DNA of 64,000 nucleotides, taken from contig NZ_CAQI01000053.1 in assembly GCF_001046895.1 (NCBI RefSeq), positions 1 through 64,000 of the forward strand, written 5' to 3'. Source of the stretch: Pseudarthrobacter siccitolerans (GTDB lineage: Bacteria; Actinomycetota; Actinomycetes; Actinomycetales; Micrococcaceae). Below, piece after piece: positions 33,883 to 42,240 of this stretch (position 1 is the stretch's first letter; the number at the start of each line of letters is the position of its first letter). The translations under genes were made by a program, and so were the position numbers. Below the pieces are notes generated by a model, which worked only from the letters and a program-made list of their open reading frames with translations, had not been told where the DNA came from and made no database searches.

Positions 33883-33991
33883 TCAACAATGCAGACCACC
33901 TTGTTGCTTGAACCCGCCCCGGTCCGCGCCGGAATGAATACCGGCACGGCGCAGTTGTAGGCGGGGCACAACGAACCTCCGAAAGGGAACC

Positions 33992-34819
33992 ATGAGCACT
34001 CTTCCAGCCGCCAAGGTGGAGCGCTGGCAGCGCTTCCGCGACAACCGGAACAAGGCCCTGGCCGCCCGCCACGGCTGGCTGACCCTTACCTCCTTCCAGT
34101 GGCTCGAAGACTCTCCGGCCGCCGTCGAACTGGTGCCCGGGCTCTGGTCCACGGACGGTACGACGGCGTCACTCACCGCAGTGCCTGAGGACGGGTTTTC
34201 GCTGGTGGGGACAGGGCAGCCGGTGGCCGGGACCATCACGGCGGCCCTCGCGGACGAGGAGTCCCTGATGTGGGTGCAGTTCGGCGGCGAGGACGGCGCC
34301 CGGGTGGTGGTTGAGCTGGCCATGCGGGGAGGCCGGTATGCCATTCGCACCCGGGATGCTGGCTCCCCCGTCTTCACGGAGTTCAGCGGCGTTCCCACCT
34401 ACGGCTACAACCCGGACTGGGAAGTTGTTGGCAGGTTCGAGCCCTACCCTGAGCCTGTGGACGTGCCGATTGCCACGGCCAACCCCTTGGTGGACGGCAT
34501 CCACCGGACGGTGGGCGAGGTGGTGTTTCGCGTGCCGGGCAGCCCGCATCAGATGCGGCTGCAGGCGGAGGAGGAAAAGCTCGGCGCCCTCACCGTCACA
34601 TTCCATGACGAAACCAACGGCGAAACCACTGATGACCGGCGCAAGCTCGCCGTGCCCCGCCCGCGTCCGGACGGCTCCGTGGTCCTGGATTTTAACCGCG
34701 CCATCAACTACCCCAGCGCCTTCACCCCCTACGGGACCTGCCCCATGCCGGTGAGGAACAACTCGCTGGACGTGCGCGTGGAGGCGGGCGAGATGCAGCC
34801 GTATCCCGGTGAGGACTAG
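33992..34819 (+). CDS. DUF1684 protein
   Basis: This 275-aa cytoplasmic protein matches the DUF1684 family: an early WLTLTSFQWLEDSP, the central FSGVPTYGYNPDWEVVGRFEPY, and the C-terminal RAINYPSAFTPYGTCPMPVRNNSLDVRVEAGE. The family is widespread in actinobacteria and has no proven activity. The conserved Asn/Pro/Tyr-rich C-terminus looks like a binding site. ATG at 33992 has GAAAGGG 5 nt upstream. The stop overlaps the end of the acyl-CoA dehydrogenase gene on the other strand by 4 nt, and nothing in the context indicates a pathway. Confidence 0.85.
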   Translation: MSTLPAAKVERWQRFRDNRNKALAARHGWLTLTSFQWLEDSPAAVELVPGLWSTDGTTASLTAVPEDGFSLVGTGQPVAGTITAALADEESLMWVQFGGEDGARVVVELAMRGGRYAIRTRDAGSPVFTEFSGVPTYGYNPDWEVVGRFEPYPEPVDVPIATANPLVDGIHRTVGEVVFRVPGSPHQMRLQAEEEKLGALTVTFHDETNGETTDDRRKLAVPRPRPDGSVVLDFNRAINYPSAFTPYGTCPMPVRNNSLDVRVEAGEMQPYPGED

Positions 34820-36021
34820 ACGATCGCCGACACCCCGGTGACAGCCCGTCCCACGATCAGGGTGTTGATCTCGAAGGATCCCTCGTAGGTGTAAATGGCC
34901 TCCGCGTCCGAGAAGATCTTGGCCATCCGGTAGTCGGTGACAATGCCGTTTCCGCCCAGGATCGATCTGCCCAGCGCCACGGTTTCGCGCATCCGTGCGC
35001 TCAGGTAGGACTTGGCCAGCGCCACCTGCGGCATGTCCGCGGCGCCGTTGTCCTGCAGCCTGGCAAGCCCGGCCATCATGCCCATGCTCGCCACGGCGTT
35101 GCCGAGCATGGTGACCAGCTGCTGCTGGACCAGCTGGAACTGTGCCAGCGGCCGGCCGAACTGGTGGCGTTCCACGGCGTACTGCCGGGCGACGTCAAAG
35201 GCCGCCAGCTGCTGGCCCACCGTCTGCCAGGCCACCATGATGCGCGAGCCGCGCAGCAGCTCGTTGGTGTCTTCGAAGCTGCTGATGCCGGCGAATCGGT
35301 CCGCCTCTGCCACGCGGACGTTGTCAAAGACGATGTCCGCGTTCTGCACCGTGCGCAGCGCGATCTTGTTTTCGATCCTGGTCCGAGTGACCCCCGGCAG
35401 GGCGGCATCAACGATGAAACCGCGGACCGATCCGTCCGCCTCGTCCCGCGCCCAGACCAGCATGTAGTCGCAGAACGTCCCGTTGCCGATCCACCGCTTG
35501 GCACCGTTCAGCACCCAGGCGTCCCCGCCGTCGTCGGGCCTGCCGGTTGTGGAGGAAATCCGCCGGGCACGGGTCTCCATGCCGCCGGCAACGTCCGAAC
35601 CATGATTTGGTTCGGTGAGGGCGAACGCGCCGGTGATGCGCAGACTGGAGGCGTCGTCCAGCAGCCGCTGCTTCTGCCCGGCGCTGCCGAAGGCGTAGAG
35701 CGACTCTACGAAGAGATCGTGGTGGACCAGGAAAAACGTGGCGATGGACGTGTCCACACGGGTCATCTCAGCGATCACCAGGCCGGCGAAGAGGTGGCTG
35801 TAGCCGCGCTGGGCGGGCGTGCTCAGCTGCAGGGCCGCGAGTTTGGGCAGGATGTGCGCGGGAAATTCGGCCTTGTTCCACCAGTCGCCGGCAAAAGGTG
35901 CGATCTCCGCGGCAAGGAACTCCCGCAGTTCGGCCAGCTTGTCCCGTTCCGCCTGAATCAGCAGGGATTCGACGGCGAAGAAATCCGCGTCCGGCAACGC
36001 CACGGTCCCGGCGGTGCTCAT
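34816..36021 (-). CDS. Acyl-CoA dehydrogenase (glutaryl-CoA-type)
   Basis: This 401-aa flavoenzyme introduces a double bond alpha-beta to a CoA thioester. Signatures include ITGAFALTEPNHGSDVAGGMETRA (FAD-binding middle domain), the C-terminal QLVQQQLVTMLGNAVASM, and LGRSILGGNGIVTDYRMAKIFSDAEAIYTYEGSFEIN. The YEGSFEIN segment holds the catalytic-glutamate region expected of glutaryl-CoA and short-chain types. The start overlaps the stop of the SDR gene (ATGA), forming a two-gene operon for an oxidation step followed by 3-hydroxyacyl-CoA oxidation. The acyl chain is not known. Confidence 0.9.
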   Translation of the reverse strand: MSTAGTVALPDADFFAVESLLIQAERDKLAELREFLAAEIAPFAGDWWNKAEFPAHILPKLAALQLSTPAQRGYSHLFAGLVIAEMTRVDTSIATFFLVHHDLFVESLYAFGSAGQKQRLLDDASSLRITGAFALTEPNHGSDVAGGMETRARRISSTTGRPDDGGDAWVLNGAKRWIGNGTFCDYMLVWARDEADGSVRGFIVDAALPGVTRTRIENKIALRTVQNADIVFDNVRVAEADRFAGISSFEDTNELLRGSRIMVAWQTVGQQLAAFDVARQYAVERHQFGRPLAQFQLVQQQLVTMLGNAVASMGMMAGLARLQDNGAADMPQVALAKSYLSARMRETVALGRSILGGNGIVTDYRMAKIFSDAEAIYTYEGSFEINTLIVGRAVTGVSAIV

Positions 36022-36839
36022 TTCGGTCCCATCCGGATGGCGCCGTCCAGCCGGATGGTCTCACCGTTGAGCATGGCGTTGTCCACGATGTGCGCCACGA
36101 GGTTGGCGTACTCGGCGGGTTTGCCCAGCCGGGAGGGGTGCGGCACCTGGACGCCCAGGGAATCCTGGGCTTCCTGCGGCAGCCCCGCCATCATAGGTGT
36201 TTCGAAAATTCCCGGCGCGATGGTGACCACCCGCACCAGCGAGCGCGCCAGCTCCCGCGCAACAGGCAGCGTCATCGCCGCTACAGCGCCCTTGGAAGCA
36301 GCGTAGGCGGGCTGGCCGATCTGCCCTTCAAAGGCAGCTACGGAAGCGGTGTTGATGATGACGCCCCGCTCTGGTCCGCCCAGCTCCGTGCTGGCCGGTT
36401 CATTGGCCACCATCGCCGCCGCCGCCAGCCGCAGGACATTGAAGGTGCCCACGAGGTTGACCTGGATGACCCGGTTGAACGCCTCCAGGGGAAGAACGCC
36501 ATCCCGGCCCAGCACCTTGCCGGGGGTGGCCACGCCTGCGCAGTTCACCACGATGCGCAGCGGGCCCAGTGCCTGGGCGGCGTCGACGGCGGCCTGCACC
36601 TCCGCTTCACTGGTGACGTCCGCAGGCACAAAGACCGCTGACTGTCCCGTTGTGCCGCTGACCGCGTTTCCGGCGCTGGTATCGCGGCCGTTCAGTTCCG
36701 CGGCGAAGGCCCCGCCTGCAGAGGAAGGAAGGTCAACAAGCACCACTGACGCGCCGGCGTCAAACAGCCTGCGGGCAGTAGCTGCCCCCAAACCCGAGGC
36801 GCCTCCGGTGATCAACGCAACGCTGCCTGTGACGTCCAT
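36018..36839 (-). CDS. SDR-family 3-hydroxyacyl-CoA dehydrogenase-like enzyme
   Basis: This 273-aa short-chain dehydrogenase has the cofactor loop ITGGASGLGAATARRL near the N-terminus, the NCAGVA segment, the catalytic-region IINTASVAAFEGQIGQPAYAASKGAVAAMT (active-site Tyr and Lys in YAASK), and the ending PGIFETPMMAGLPQEAQDSLG. The pattern matches the type II 3-hydroxyacyl-CoA dehydrogenases (HSD17B10-like). ATG at 36839 has a perfect AAGGAGG. The acyl-CoA dehydrogenase gene overlaps its stop, so the pair probably carries out successive steps of a beta-oxidation or branched-chain amino-acid route. The substrate is inferred only. Confidence 0.88.
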   Translation of the reverse strand: MDVTGSVALITGGASGLGAATARRLFDAGASVVLVDLPSSAGGAFAAELNGRDTSAGNAVSGTTGQSAVFVPADVTSEAEVQAAVDAAQALGPLRIVVNCAGVATPGKVLGRDGVLPLEAFNRVIQVNLVGTFNVLRLAAAAMVANEPASTELGGPERGVIINTASVAAFEGQIGQPAYAASKGAVAAMTLPVARELARSLVRVVTIAPGIFETPMMAGLPQEAQDSLGVQVPHPSRLGKPAEYANLVAHIVDNAMLNGETIRLDGAIRMGPK

Positions 36840-36975
36840 ACATCCTCCTTGATGCGGGCCTGCTCCCGCAGAAGTCCGGGAAGCATTAGTTAGTGCATGT
36901 TAACTGAAAACTCTGTTTCCACGCAGTATCCGGTTTCCCCGGGCCCCGCCGCGGGGCCGGGTTAGGCTAAGAGCC

Positions 36976-38211
36976 ATGACTTCCGGAGACGCTTCCCCTC
37001 CCGTTGACTGGAACGAAAGAGCCAACGGGGCCGCACGGTCAGTCACCGCACTTTTCGGCAGGAGGCTGTTCTTCCTGCCGGGCACCCACCTGGGCGAAAT
37101 CCAGTGGCCCGCTCCCGGCTGGCGCGAAGACCTGAAGGGCAAGCTGCTCCGGCCGTGGCACTACTGGTGGCAGGCACACTATGTTGACTGCCTGGTGGAT
37201 GCGGGCCGCCGGGAACTGGGCAACGGCGCCACGCGGGCGGCAAGGTTCGACGGCCCGGAACACCCCAGCGCCGGCAGGCTTGCCTCCCGGCTGGTCACGG
37301 GAATCCGGCTGCGCAACGCCCTGACGTTCGTGAACAACTACTACGACGACATGGCCTGGCTTGCCCTCGCCACCCTCCGGCTCGACGCACTTGCAGGCGA
37401 AACCCGCCGGCCAGGGCGGCGGCGCAACGAGGCCGTCCGCAAGACGCTCACCCTTCAGTTCGATGCCGCCTGCACTGATGATCTGGGCGGCGGCTCCTTC
37501 TGGAGCAAAAAGCGCGATTTCAAAAACACCCCCGCCACCGCCCCCGTAGCCCTCTTCTACGCCCGCACTGGGCAGCGCGCCAAGGCGCAGGCGTTGCTGG
37601 ACTGGCTGGACGCGACCCTCTTCGACCGGGAGCTGGGCCTGTACCTCGACGGCGCCCGCCTGGGCCCGGACGGGAACGTGGTGATCGAGCGGTCCGTCTA
37701 TACCTACAACCAGGGCCCGGTCCTTGGTGCGCTGCTTGAACTGGGCGGCGAAGCGAACCTGGCCCGGGCAGCCTCGCTGGTGGAGGCCGCAGACCGGCAC
37801 CTGAGCGTTCCCGCAGTGAAGGACAACGGCACTGATTCAAGGATGGTCCTGCGCTGCGAGGGAACGGGCGACGGCGGCCTGTTCACCGGTATCCTGTGCC
37901 GTTACCTGGCGCTCGCAGCGGCGGATCTGCGGCTTCCCCAACGGACCCGGGCCACCGCCGCGAGGCTGGTCACCGGTACGGCGGAAGCCTTCTGGGCAGG
38001 AAGGCGGCCCACCGTCCGGGGTGACGGGCGCGGCCGCAGGAACGAAGCCGGCAGGTTCATTTTTCCTCTGCATGCAGCGGACCGGGGTGAGCTGGCCTCT
38101 GAGGCAGGTTCCGTCGTCGAACTCTCCACACAGTTACAGGCGTGGATGGCCATCGAGGCGGCCGCGTCCATGTCCGCCCTGGAATACGGTACGCAACAGT
38201 TCCTTAATTGA
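36976..38211 (+). CDS. Glycoside hydrolase family 76 protein, apparently cytoplasmic
   Basis: This 411-aa protein matches GH76 endo-alpha-1,6-mannanases: NNYYDDMAWLALATLRLD (with the catalytic Asp-Asp pair, near residue 120), GGGSFWSKKRDFKNTPATAPVALFYARTG, and YTYNQGPVLGALLELGG. No signal peptide is present: the chain begins MTSGDASPPVDWNERANG. It would therefore act inside the cell, for example on imported mannan fragments or a lipid-linked mannan. A -10-like TAGGCT at 36963-36968 ends 7 bp before the ATG and there is no ribosome site, so the transcript is probably leaderless. The enzyme may be a variant with altered specificity. Confidence 0.85.
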   Translation: MTSGDASPPVDWNERANGAARSVTALFGRRLFFLPGTHLGEIQWPAPGWREDLKGKLLRPWHYWWQAHYVDCLVDAGRRELGNGATRAARFDGPEHPSAGRLASRLVTGIRLRNALTFVNNYYDDMAWLALATLRLDALAGETRRPGRRRNEAVRKTLTLQFDAACTDDLGGGSFWSKKRDFKNTPATAPVALFYARTGQRAKAQALLDWLDATLFDRELGLYLDGARLGPDGNVVIERSVYTYNQGPVLGALLELGGEANLARAASLVEAADRHLSVPAVKDNGTDSRMVLRCEGTGDGGLFTGILCRYLALAAADLRLPQRTRATAARLVTGTAEAFWAGRRPTVRGDGRGRRNEAGRFIFPLHAADRGELASEAGSVVELSTQLQAWMAIEAAASMSALEYGTQQFLN

Positions 38212-38250
38212 TGTGACGCTTGTCACCTTAAGCGCTTTCCGGCTTTCGCC

Positions 38251-38269
38251 TTAGGTTTGCCTACCCTAC
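38251..38269 (+). promoter_or_regulatory. DtxR/IdeR-type iron box before the iron ABC operon
   Basis: TTAGGTTTGCCTACCCTAC matches the consensus TTAGGTTAGGCTAACCTAA at 15 of 19 positions. It overlaps a possible -10 (TACCCT, 38262-38267) about 84 bp upstream of the binding-protein start, as expected for iron-dependent repression of an iron importer. Confidence 0.72.
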
Positions 38270-38352
38270 AGTTCCTCAGGTGGGCACCCCTTCCCCAGGG
38301 CTCACACGGACCGCGGTCCACCCCTCATCTTTCCCAGAAAGCAGCGCCCTCA

Positions 38353-39417
38353 ATGAAGATTCGCAACAGCGCCCTGGCCGGCATCGCACTCGCCGCCACC
38401 GCCGCACTCGGCCTGACTGCCTGCGCCGGCAGCGGCACGCCCGCCGCCACCGGTTCAGCTGCGGCCTCCGCCTCCACGGGGGCGGCATCCGGTGAGATCA
38501 CGGTCTACAACGCCCAGCACGAGAGCCTGACCAAGGAATGGATCGACGCCTTCACGGCCGAGACGGGCGTGAAGGTGACCATGCGCCAGGGGTCGGACAC
38601 CGAGCTGTCCAACCAGATCATCCAGGAGGGTGCGGCATCCCCGGCGGACGTGTTCCTCACGGAAAACTCCCCGGCGATGACCCAGGTTGAAAACGCAGAC
38701 CTCTTCGCGGATGTGGACAAGGCCACCACGGAGCAGGTTCCGGAAGAATTCCGGCCCTCCACGGGCAAGTGGACGGGCATCGCCGCCCGTTCCACCGTCC
38801 TGGTGTACGACAAGGCCAAGCTGAGCGAGGACCAGCTGCCCAAGTCCATGCTTGACCTGGCCAAGCCCGAGTGGAAGGGCAAGTGGGCCGCTTCGCCCAC
38901 CGGCGCCGACTTCCAGGCCATCGTTTCGGCTCTGCTGGAGCTCAAGGGCGAGGCCGCCACCGAAGAATGGCTGGCCGGCATGAAGGAAAACTTCAAGGCC
39001 TATAAGGGCAACAGCACCGCCATGAAGGCAGTCAACGCCGGTGAAGTGGACGCCGCCCTGATCTACCACTACTACTACTATGGCGACCAGGCGAAGACCG
39101 GCGAGAACTCCAAGAACGTCACGCCGTACTACTTCAAGAACCAGGATCCGGGCGCGTTTGTCTCCATCTCCGGCGGCGGCGTCCTGAAGACCTCCAAGAA
39201 CGCCGCCGCCGCGCAGGCCTTCCTGAAGTTCATCACCGGCAAGAAGGGCCAGGAAGTCCTCCAGAAGGGCACCTCCTTCGAGTACGCCATCGCCTCGGAT
39301 GTTCCGGCCAACGAGAAGCTGGTTCCCATCGCGGACCTGCAGGCACCCACGGTGGATCCCGCCAAGCTCAACTCGGAGAAGGTCACCGACCTGATGACCA
39401 AGGCAGGACTCCTGTAA
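38353..39417 (+). CDS. Iron(III) ABC transporter binding lipoprotein, Fbp type
   Basis: This 354-aa extracytoplasmic receptor has a lipoprotein signal (MKIRNSALAGIALAATAALG, lipobox LTAC) and a transferrin-like iron-binding fold. Family segments are GEITVYNAQHESLTKEWIDAF, GSDTELSNQIIQEG and DVFLTENSPAM, with the tyrosine run YHYYYYGD near residue 240 likely to supply iron ligands. ATG 38353 is chosen because it starts the signal peptide; 32 upstream codons in frame overlap the iron box. It is the first gene of a three-gene importer operon (binding protein, permease, ATPase). Confidence 0.93.
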   Translation: MKIRNSALAGIALAATAALGLTACAGSGTPAATGSAAASASTGAASGEITVYNAQHESLTKEWIDAFTAETGVKVTMRQGSDTELSNQIIQEGAASPADVFLTENSPAMTQVENADLFADVDKATTEQVPEEFRPSTGKWTGIAARSTVLVYDKAKLSEDQLPKSMLDLAKPEWKGKWAASPTGADFQAIVSALLELKGEAATEEWLAGMKENFKAYKGNSTAMKAVNAGEVDAALIYHYYYYGDQAKTGENSKNVTPYYFKNQDPGAFVSISGGGVLKTSKNAAAAQAFLKFITGKKGQEVLQKGTSFEYAIASDVPANEKLVPIADLQAPTVDPAKLNSEKVTDLMTKAGLL

Positions 39418-39421
39418 TTTC

Positions 39422-41011
39422 GTGACCTCCGATCTATCGGCTCCCCTTCAGGGGAGCACGACGACGGCGGGCCGGGGCAGCAGCCCCCGCCCGCCTTTCG
39501 GCGTTTCAGCGGTGTCCGTCCTGGCGGTGCTGATCGCCCTCTTTTCGCTCGTCCCCCTGGGGTACGTGGTGTACATGACGGTGGCAACCGGCTGGGACAC
39601 CGCCGTCGGACTGATCTTCCGGCCGCGGGTGGCCGAGCTGCTGCTGAACACCCTCCTGCTCATGGCGGCCACCGTTCCCCTGTGCCTGGTACTGGGCGTG
39701 GCCGGCGCGTGGCTGGTTGAACGGACCACGCTGCGGGGACGCAAAATATGGGCGGTCCTGCTGGCAGCCCCGCTGGCGATTCCAGCCTTCGTCAACAGCT
39801 ACGGCTGGGTATCCGCCGTTCCCTCGATGGGCGGCCTGGGCTCGGGCGTCCTGATTGCCACGCTGTCCTACTTCCCGCTGGTGTACATCCCGGCCGCCGC
39901 GTCCCTGAGCCGGCTGGACCCGGCCATCGAACAGTCCGCCGCTGCACTGGGGCTTGGCGCCTGGCGCACGTTCTTCCGGGTGGTGCTCCCCCAGCTCCGG
40001 ATTGCCATGACCGGCGGGGCGCTGCTGGTGGGGCTGCACCTGCTGGCCGAATACGGCGCGTTCGCCATGATCCGGTTCGATACCTTCACCACCGCGATCA
40101 TGACCCAGTACCAGTCCACGTTCAACGGGGCCGCCGGGAACATGCTGGCCAGCGTCCTGGTGTTCTTCTGCCTGCTCCTCCTCCTGGCCGAGGTCCGCAG
40201 CCGCGGCAGTGCCCGCTACGCCCGGATCGGCTCCGGTGCGCAGGCGAGGGCCCTCCGGCTGCCGCTGCACGGGTACCAGGTCCCGGCCCAGGCCTTCCTG
40301 CTGGTGCTGACCGCGCTGGCAGTGGGGCTGCCGCTGTACTTCGTGGTGCGGTGGATCGTGGCCGGCGGGGCCGGGGTGTGGGCCGCGGACGAGTTCCTTC
40401 CGGCTCTGCTGTCCACGCTGGGTTACGGCCTGGCGGGCGCGGTTGCCACCACGGTGGTGGCGTTTCCCATGGCCTACCTTGCTGTCCGGCATCCAGGCTG
40501 GTTCAGCAAATCCCTGGAGCTCTCCAACTACATCACCAGTTCGTTGCCTGGCATCGTGGTGGGGCTGGCCTTCGTGACCGTGAGCATCCGGGTGGTTCCG
40601 GGGTTGTACCAAACCGCGGGCGTGCTGGTGGCGGCCTACGTCCTGCTGTTCCTCCCCCGGGCGCTGGTGAACCTCCGTACCGGGCTGGCCCAGGCGCCCA
40701 AGGAACTTGATGAGGCCGCGCAGGCGCTGGGCAAGCCGCCGCTGCTGGCCTTCATCCGGGTCACCCTGCGGCTCACCGCTCCCGCGGCCGCAGGCGGGGC
40801 CGCCCTGGTTTTCCTGGCCATTACCAACGAACTCACCGCCACCCTGCTGCTGTCCCCCAACGGGACCCGCACGCTGGCCACCGAGTTCTGGAGCAAGAGC
40901 AGCGAGATCGACTACGCGGGAGCGGCTCCCTACGCCCTGCTGATGATCCTGCTGTCGGCCCCCATGACCTACCTCCTTTTCCAGCAGTCCAAGAAAGTAG
41001 CCGGACAGTGA
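39422..41011 (+). CDS. Iron(III) ABC transporter permease, FbpB type
   Basis: This 529-aa permease consists of two tandem transport domains in one chain, the normal form for Fbp-type iron importers, with about twelve membrane helices. Each half has a coupling loop (AAALGLGAWRTFFRVVLPQL in the first, AAQALGKPPLLAFIRVTL in the second). The GTG start lies 4 nt after the binding-protein stop, and the 3' end overlaps the ATPase gene (GTGA). The N-terminal 30 residues are a polar Ser/Thr/Gly-rich cytoplasmic tail. It imports ferric iron delivered by the lipoprotein. Confidence 0.93.
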   Translation: MTSDLSAPLQGSTTTAGRGSSPRPPFGVSAVSVLAVLIALFSLVPLGYVVYMTVATGWDTAVGLIFRPRVAELLLNTLLLMAATVPLCLVLGVAGAWLVERTTLRGRKIWAVLLAAPLAIPAFVNSYGWVSAVPSMGGLGSGVLIATLSYFPLVYIPAAASLSRLDPAIEQSAAALGLGAWRTFFRVVLPQLRIAMTGGALLVGLHLLAEYGAFAMIRFDTFTTAIMTQYQSTFNGAAGNMLASVLVFFCLLLLLAEVRSRGSARYARIGSGAQARALRLPLHGYQVPAQAFLLVLTALAVGLPLYFVVRWIVAGGAGVWAADEFLPALLSTLGYGLAGAVATTVVAFPMAYLAVRHPGWFSKSLELSNYITSSLPGIVVGLAFVTVSIRVVPGLYQTAGVLVAAYVLLFLPRALVNLRTGLAQAPKELDEAAQALGKPPLLAFIRVTLRLTAPAAAGGAALVFLAITNELTATLLLSPNGTRTLATEFWSKSSEIDYAGAAPYALLMILLSAPMTYLLFQQSKKVAGQ

Positions 41012-42210
41012 TCGAACAAGCGCCGATTGAGCGAGCCCCGATCCCGGAAGCCCCTATCGATCGGGCGCCCTCAAGGCTGCCGGAGCCGCGGGTCGCGCCC
41101 TCGGTGGCCACCTCCACGGACAGCCACCTGGTCATCGCGGACGTCACCCGGAACTTTGGCAGCCAGCCGGTTCTGAAAGGCGTCAATCTTTCCGTGGCCC
41201 GGGGTGGAACCACCGCCATTGTTGGTCCTTCCGGATCGGGGAAAACCACCCTGCTCCGGCTGATCGCCGGGTTTGACCATCCGGTCACCGGCAGCATCTC
41301 CCTCAACGGTGCCAAGGTGGCCGGGGACGGCGCCTGGGTGCCGGCGCACAAACGGCACATCGGATATGTAGCCCAGGACGGCGCCCTGTTCCCCCACCTC
41401 AGCGTGGGCAAAAACGTTGCCTTCGGGCTTGACCCGGCGAAGCTGCCCGGCGGGCGCAGGGCTGTGCAGGACCGCATCCGCGAACTGCTGGAGATGGTGT
41501 CCCTGGATCCGGACATGGCGAAGCGGCGTCCCCACCAGTTGTCAGGCGGCCAGCAGCAGCGCGTTGCCCTGGCCCGGGCCCTTGCGCGTGAGCCTGAACT
41601 GATGCTGCTGGACGAGCCGTTCTCCGCCCTCGACGCCGGCCTCCGTGTTGCCACCCGGCGGGCAGTGGCGAACGTCCTGAACCAGGCGGGCGTCACCACC
41701 ATCCTGGTGACCCATGACCAGGCTGAAGCGTTGTCCTTTGCTGACCAGGTTGCAGTGATGCGCGGCGGAAAACTGGCGCAGATCGGCAACCCGTTTGTGG
41801 TGTACACCCGCCCCGCCGACCGCGCCACCGCCGAGTTCCTGGGCGACGCCGTTATCCTGGACGCCTGGATGGAGGGTTCGCTCGCCACGTGTTCACTGGG
41901 CGGCATCCCGGTCCGCAGGCCACCGGCGCAGGGCCGGGTGCAGCTGATGCTGCGGCCCGAACAGATCCGGATCGCCGAGGACGGCCCCATCCGCGGCGTA
42001 GTGGTGGATACCGACTACTTCGGCCCGGAAACCACCGTCCGGCTCAAGCTTGCTGTTCCACCGGAGCTCGCCGGCGGTTCAGACCACCGCTACCCGGGCG
42101 GCGGCGAAATCATCACTATCCGGCACTGGAACGCCTCCATCGCCCGGCCCGGCATGGAGCTCTGCCTTCGGGTGGTGGGCGAAGGCGTTGCATTCCCGAT
42201 CGAACCTTGA
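41008..42210 (+). CDS. Iron(III) ABC transporter ATPase, FbpC type
   Basis: This 400-aa ATPase has Walker A GPSGSGKTT, signature LSGGQQQRVALARAL, Walker B LMLLDEPFSALD and a C-terminal TOBE-like regulatory domain (VQLMLRPEQIRI). GTG at 41008 overlaps the permease stop. An unusual N-terminal extension of about 25 residues contains repeated API-E/D-RAP units (EQAPIERAPIPEAPIDRAP) before the ATPase domain begins near residue 40. Its stop codon lies inside a TGAGCCGG repeat (42201-42231). It powers the iron importer encoded upstream. Confidence 0.93.
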   Translation: MIEQAPIERAPIPEAPIDRAPSRLPEPRVAPSVATSTDSHLVIADVTRNFGSQPVLKGVNLSVARGGTTAIVGPSGSGKTTLLRLIAGFDHPVTGSISLNGAKVAGDGAWVPAHKRHIGYVAQDGALFPHLSVGKNVAFGLDPAKLPGGRRAVQDRIRELLEMVSLDPDMAKRRPHQLSGGQQQRVALARALAREPELMLLDEPFSALDAGLRVATRRAVANVLNQAGVTTILVTHDQAEALSFADQVAVMRGGKLAQIGNPFVVYTRPADRATAEFLGDAVILDAWMEGSLATCSLGGIPVRRPPAQGRVQLMLRPEQIRIAEDGPIRGVVVDTDYFGPETTVRLKLAVPPELAGGSDHRYPGGGEIITIRHWNASIARPGMELCLRVVGEGVAFPIEP

Positions 42211-42231
42211 GCCGGTCGAACCCTGAGCCGG
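42201..42231 (+). repeat. TGAGCCGG repeat pair across the fbpC-type stop codon
   Basis: Two direct copies, CGAACCTTGAGCCGG and CGAACCCTGAGCCGG, start at 42201 and 42217. The TGA of the first copy (42208-42210) is the gene's stop codon. The core matches the units in lhr and near 1213. Confidence 0.65.
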
Positions 42232-42240
42232 CCGTGCCCG

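Noticed and set aside
36961..36970. GTTAGGCTAA as a DtxR/IdeR iron box before the GH76 gene
   Set aside because: Only about 11 of 19 consensus positions match; the string is better explained as the -10 element of a leaderless promoter. Mentioned as an alternative only.
38257..38352. N-terminal extension of the iron-binding lipoprotein
   Set aside because: The extra 32 codons cover the iron box and place non-signal residues before a clear lipoprotein signal peptide.
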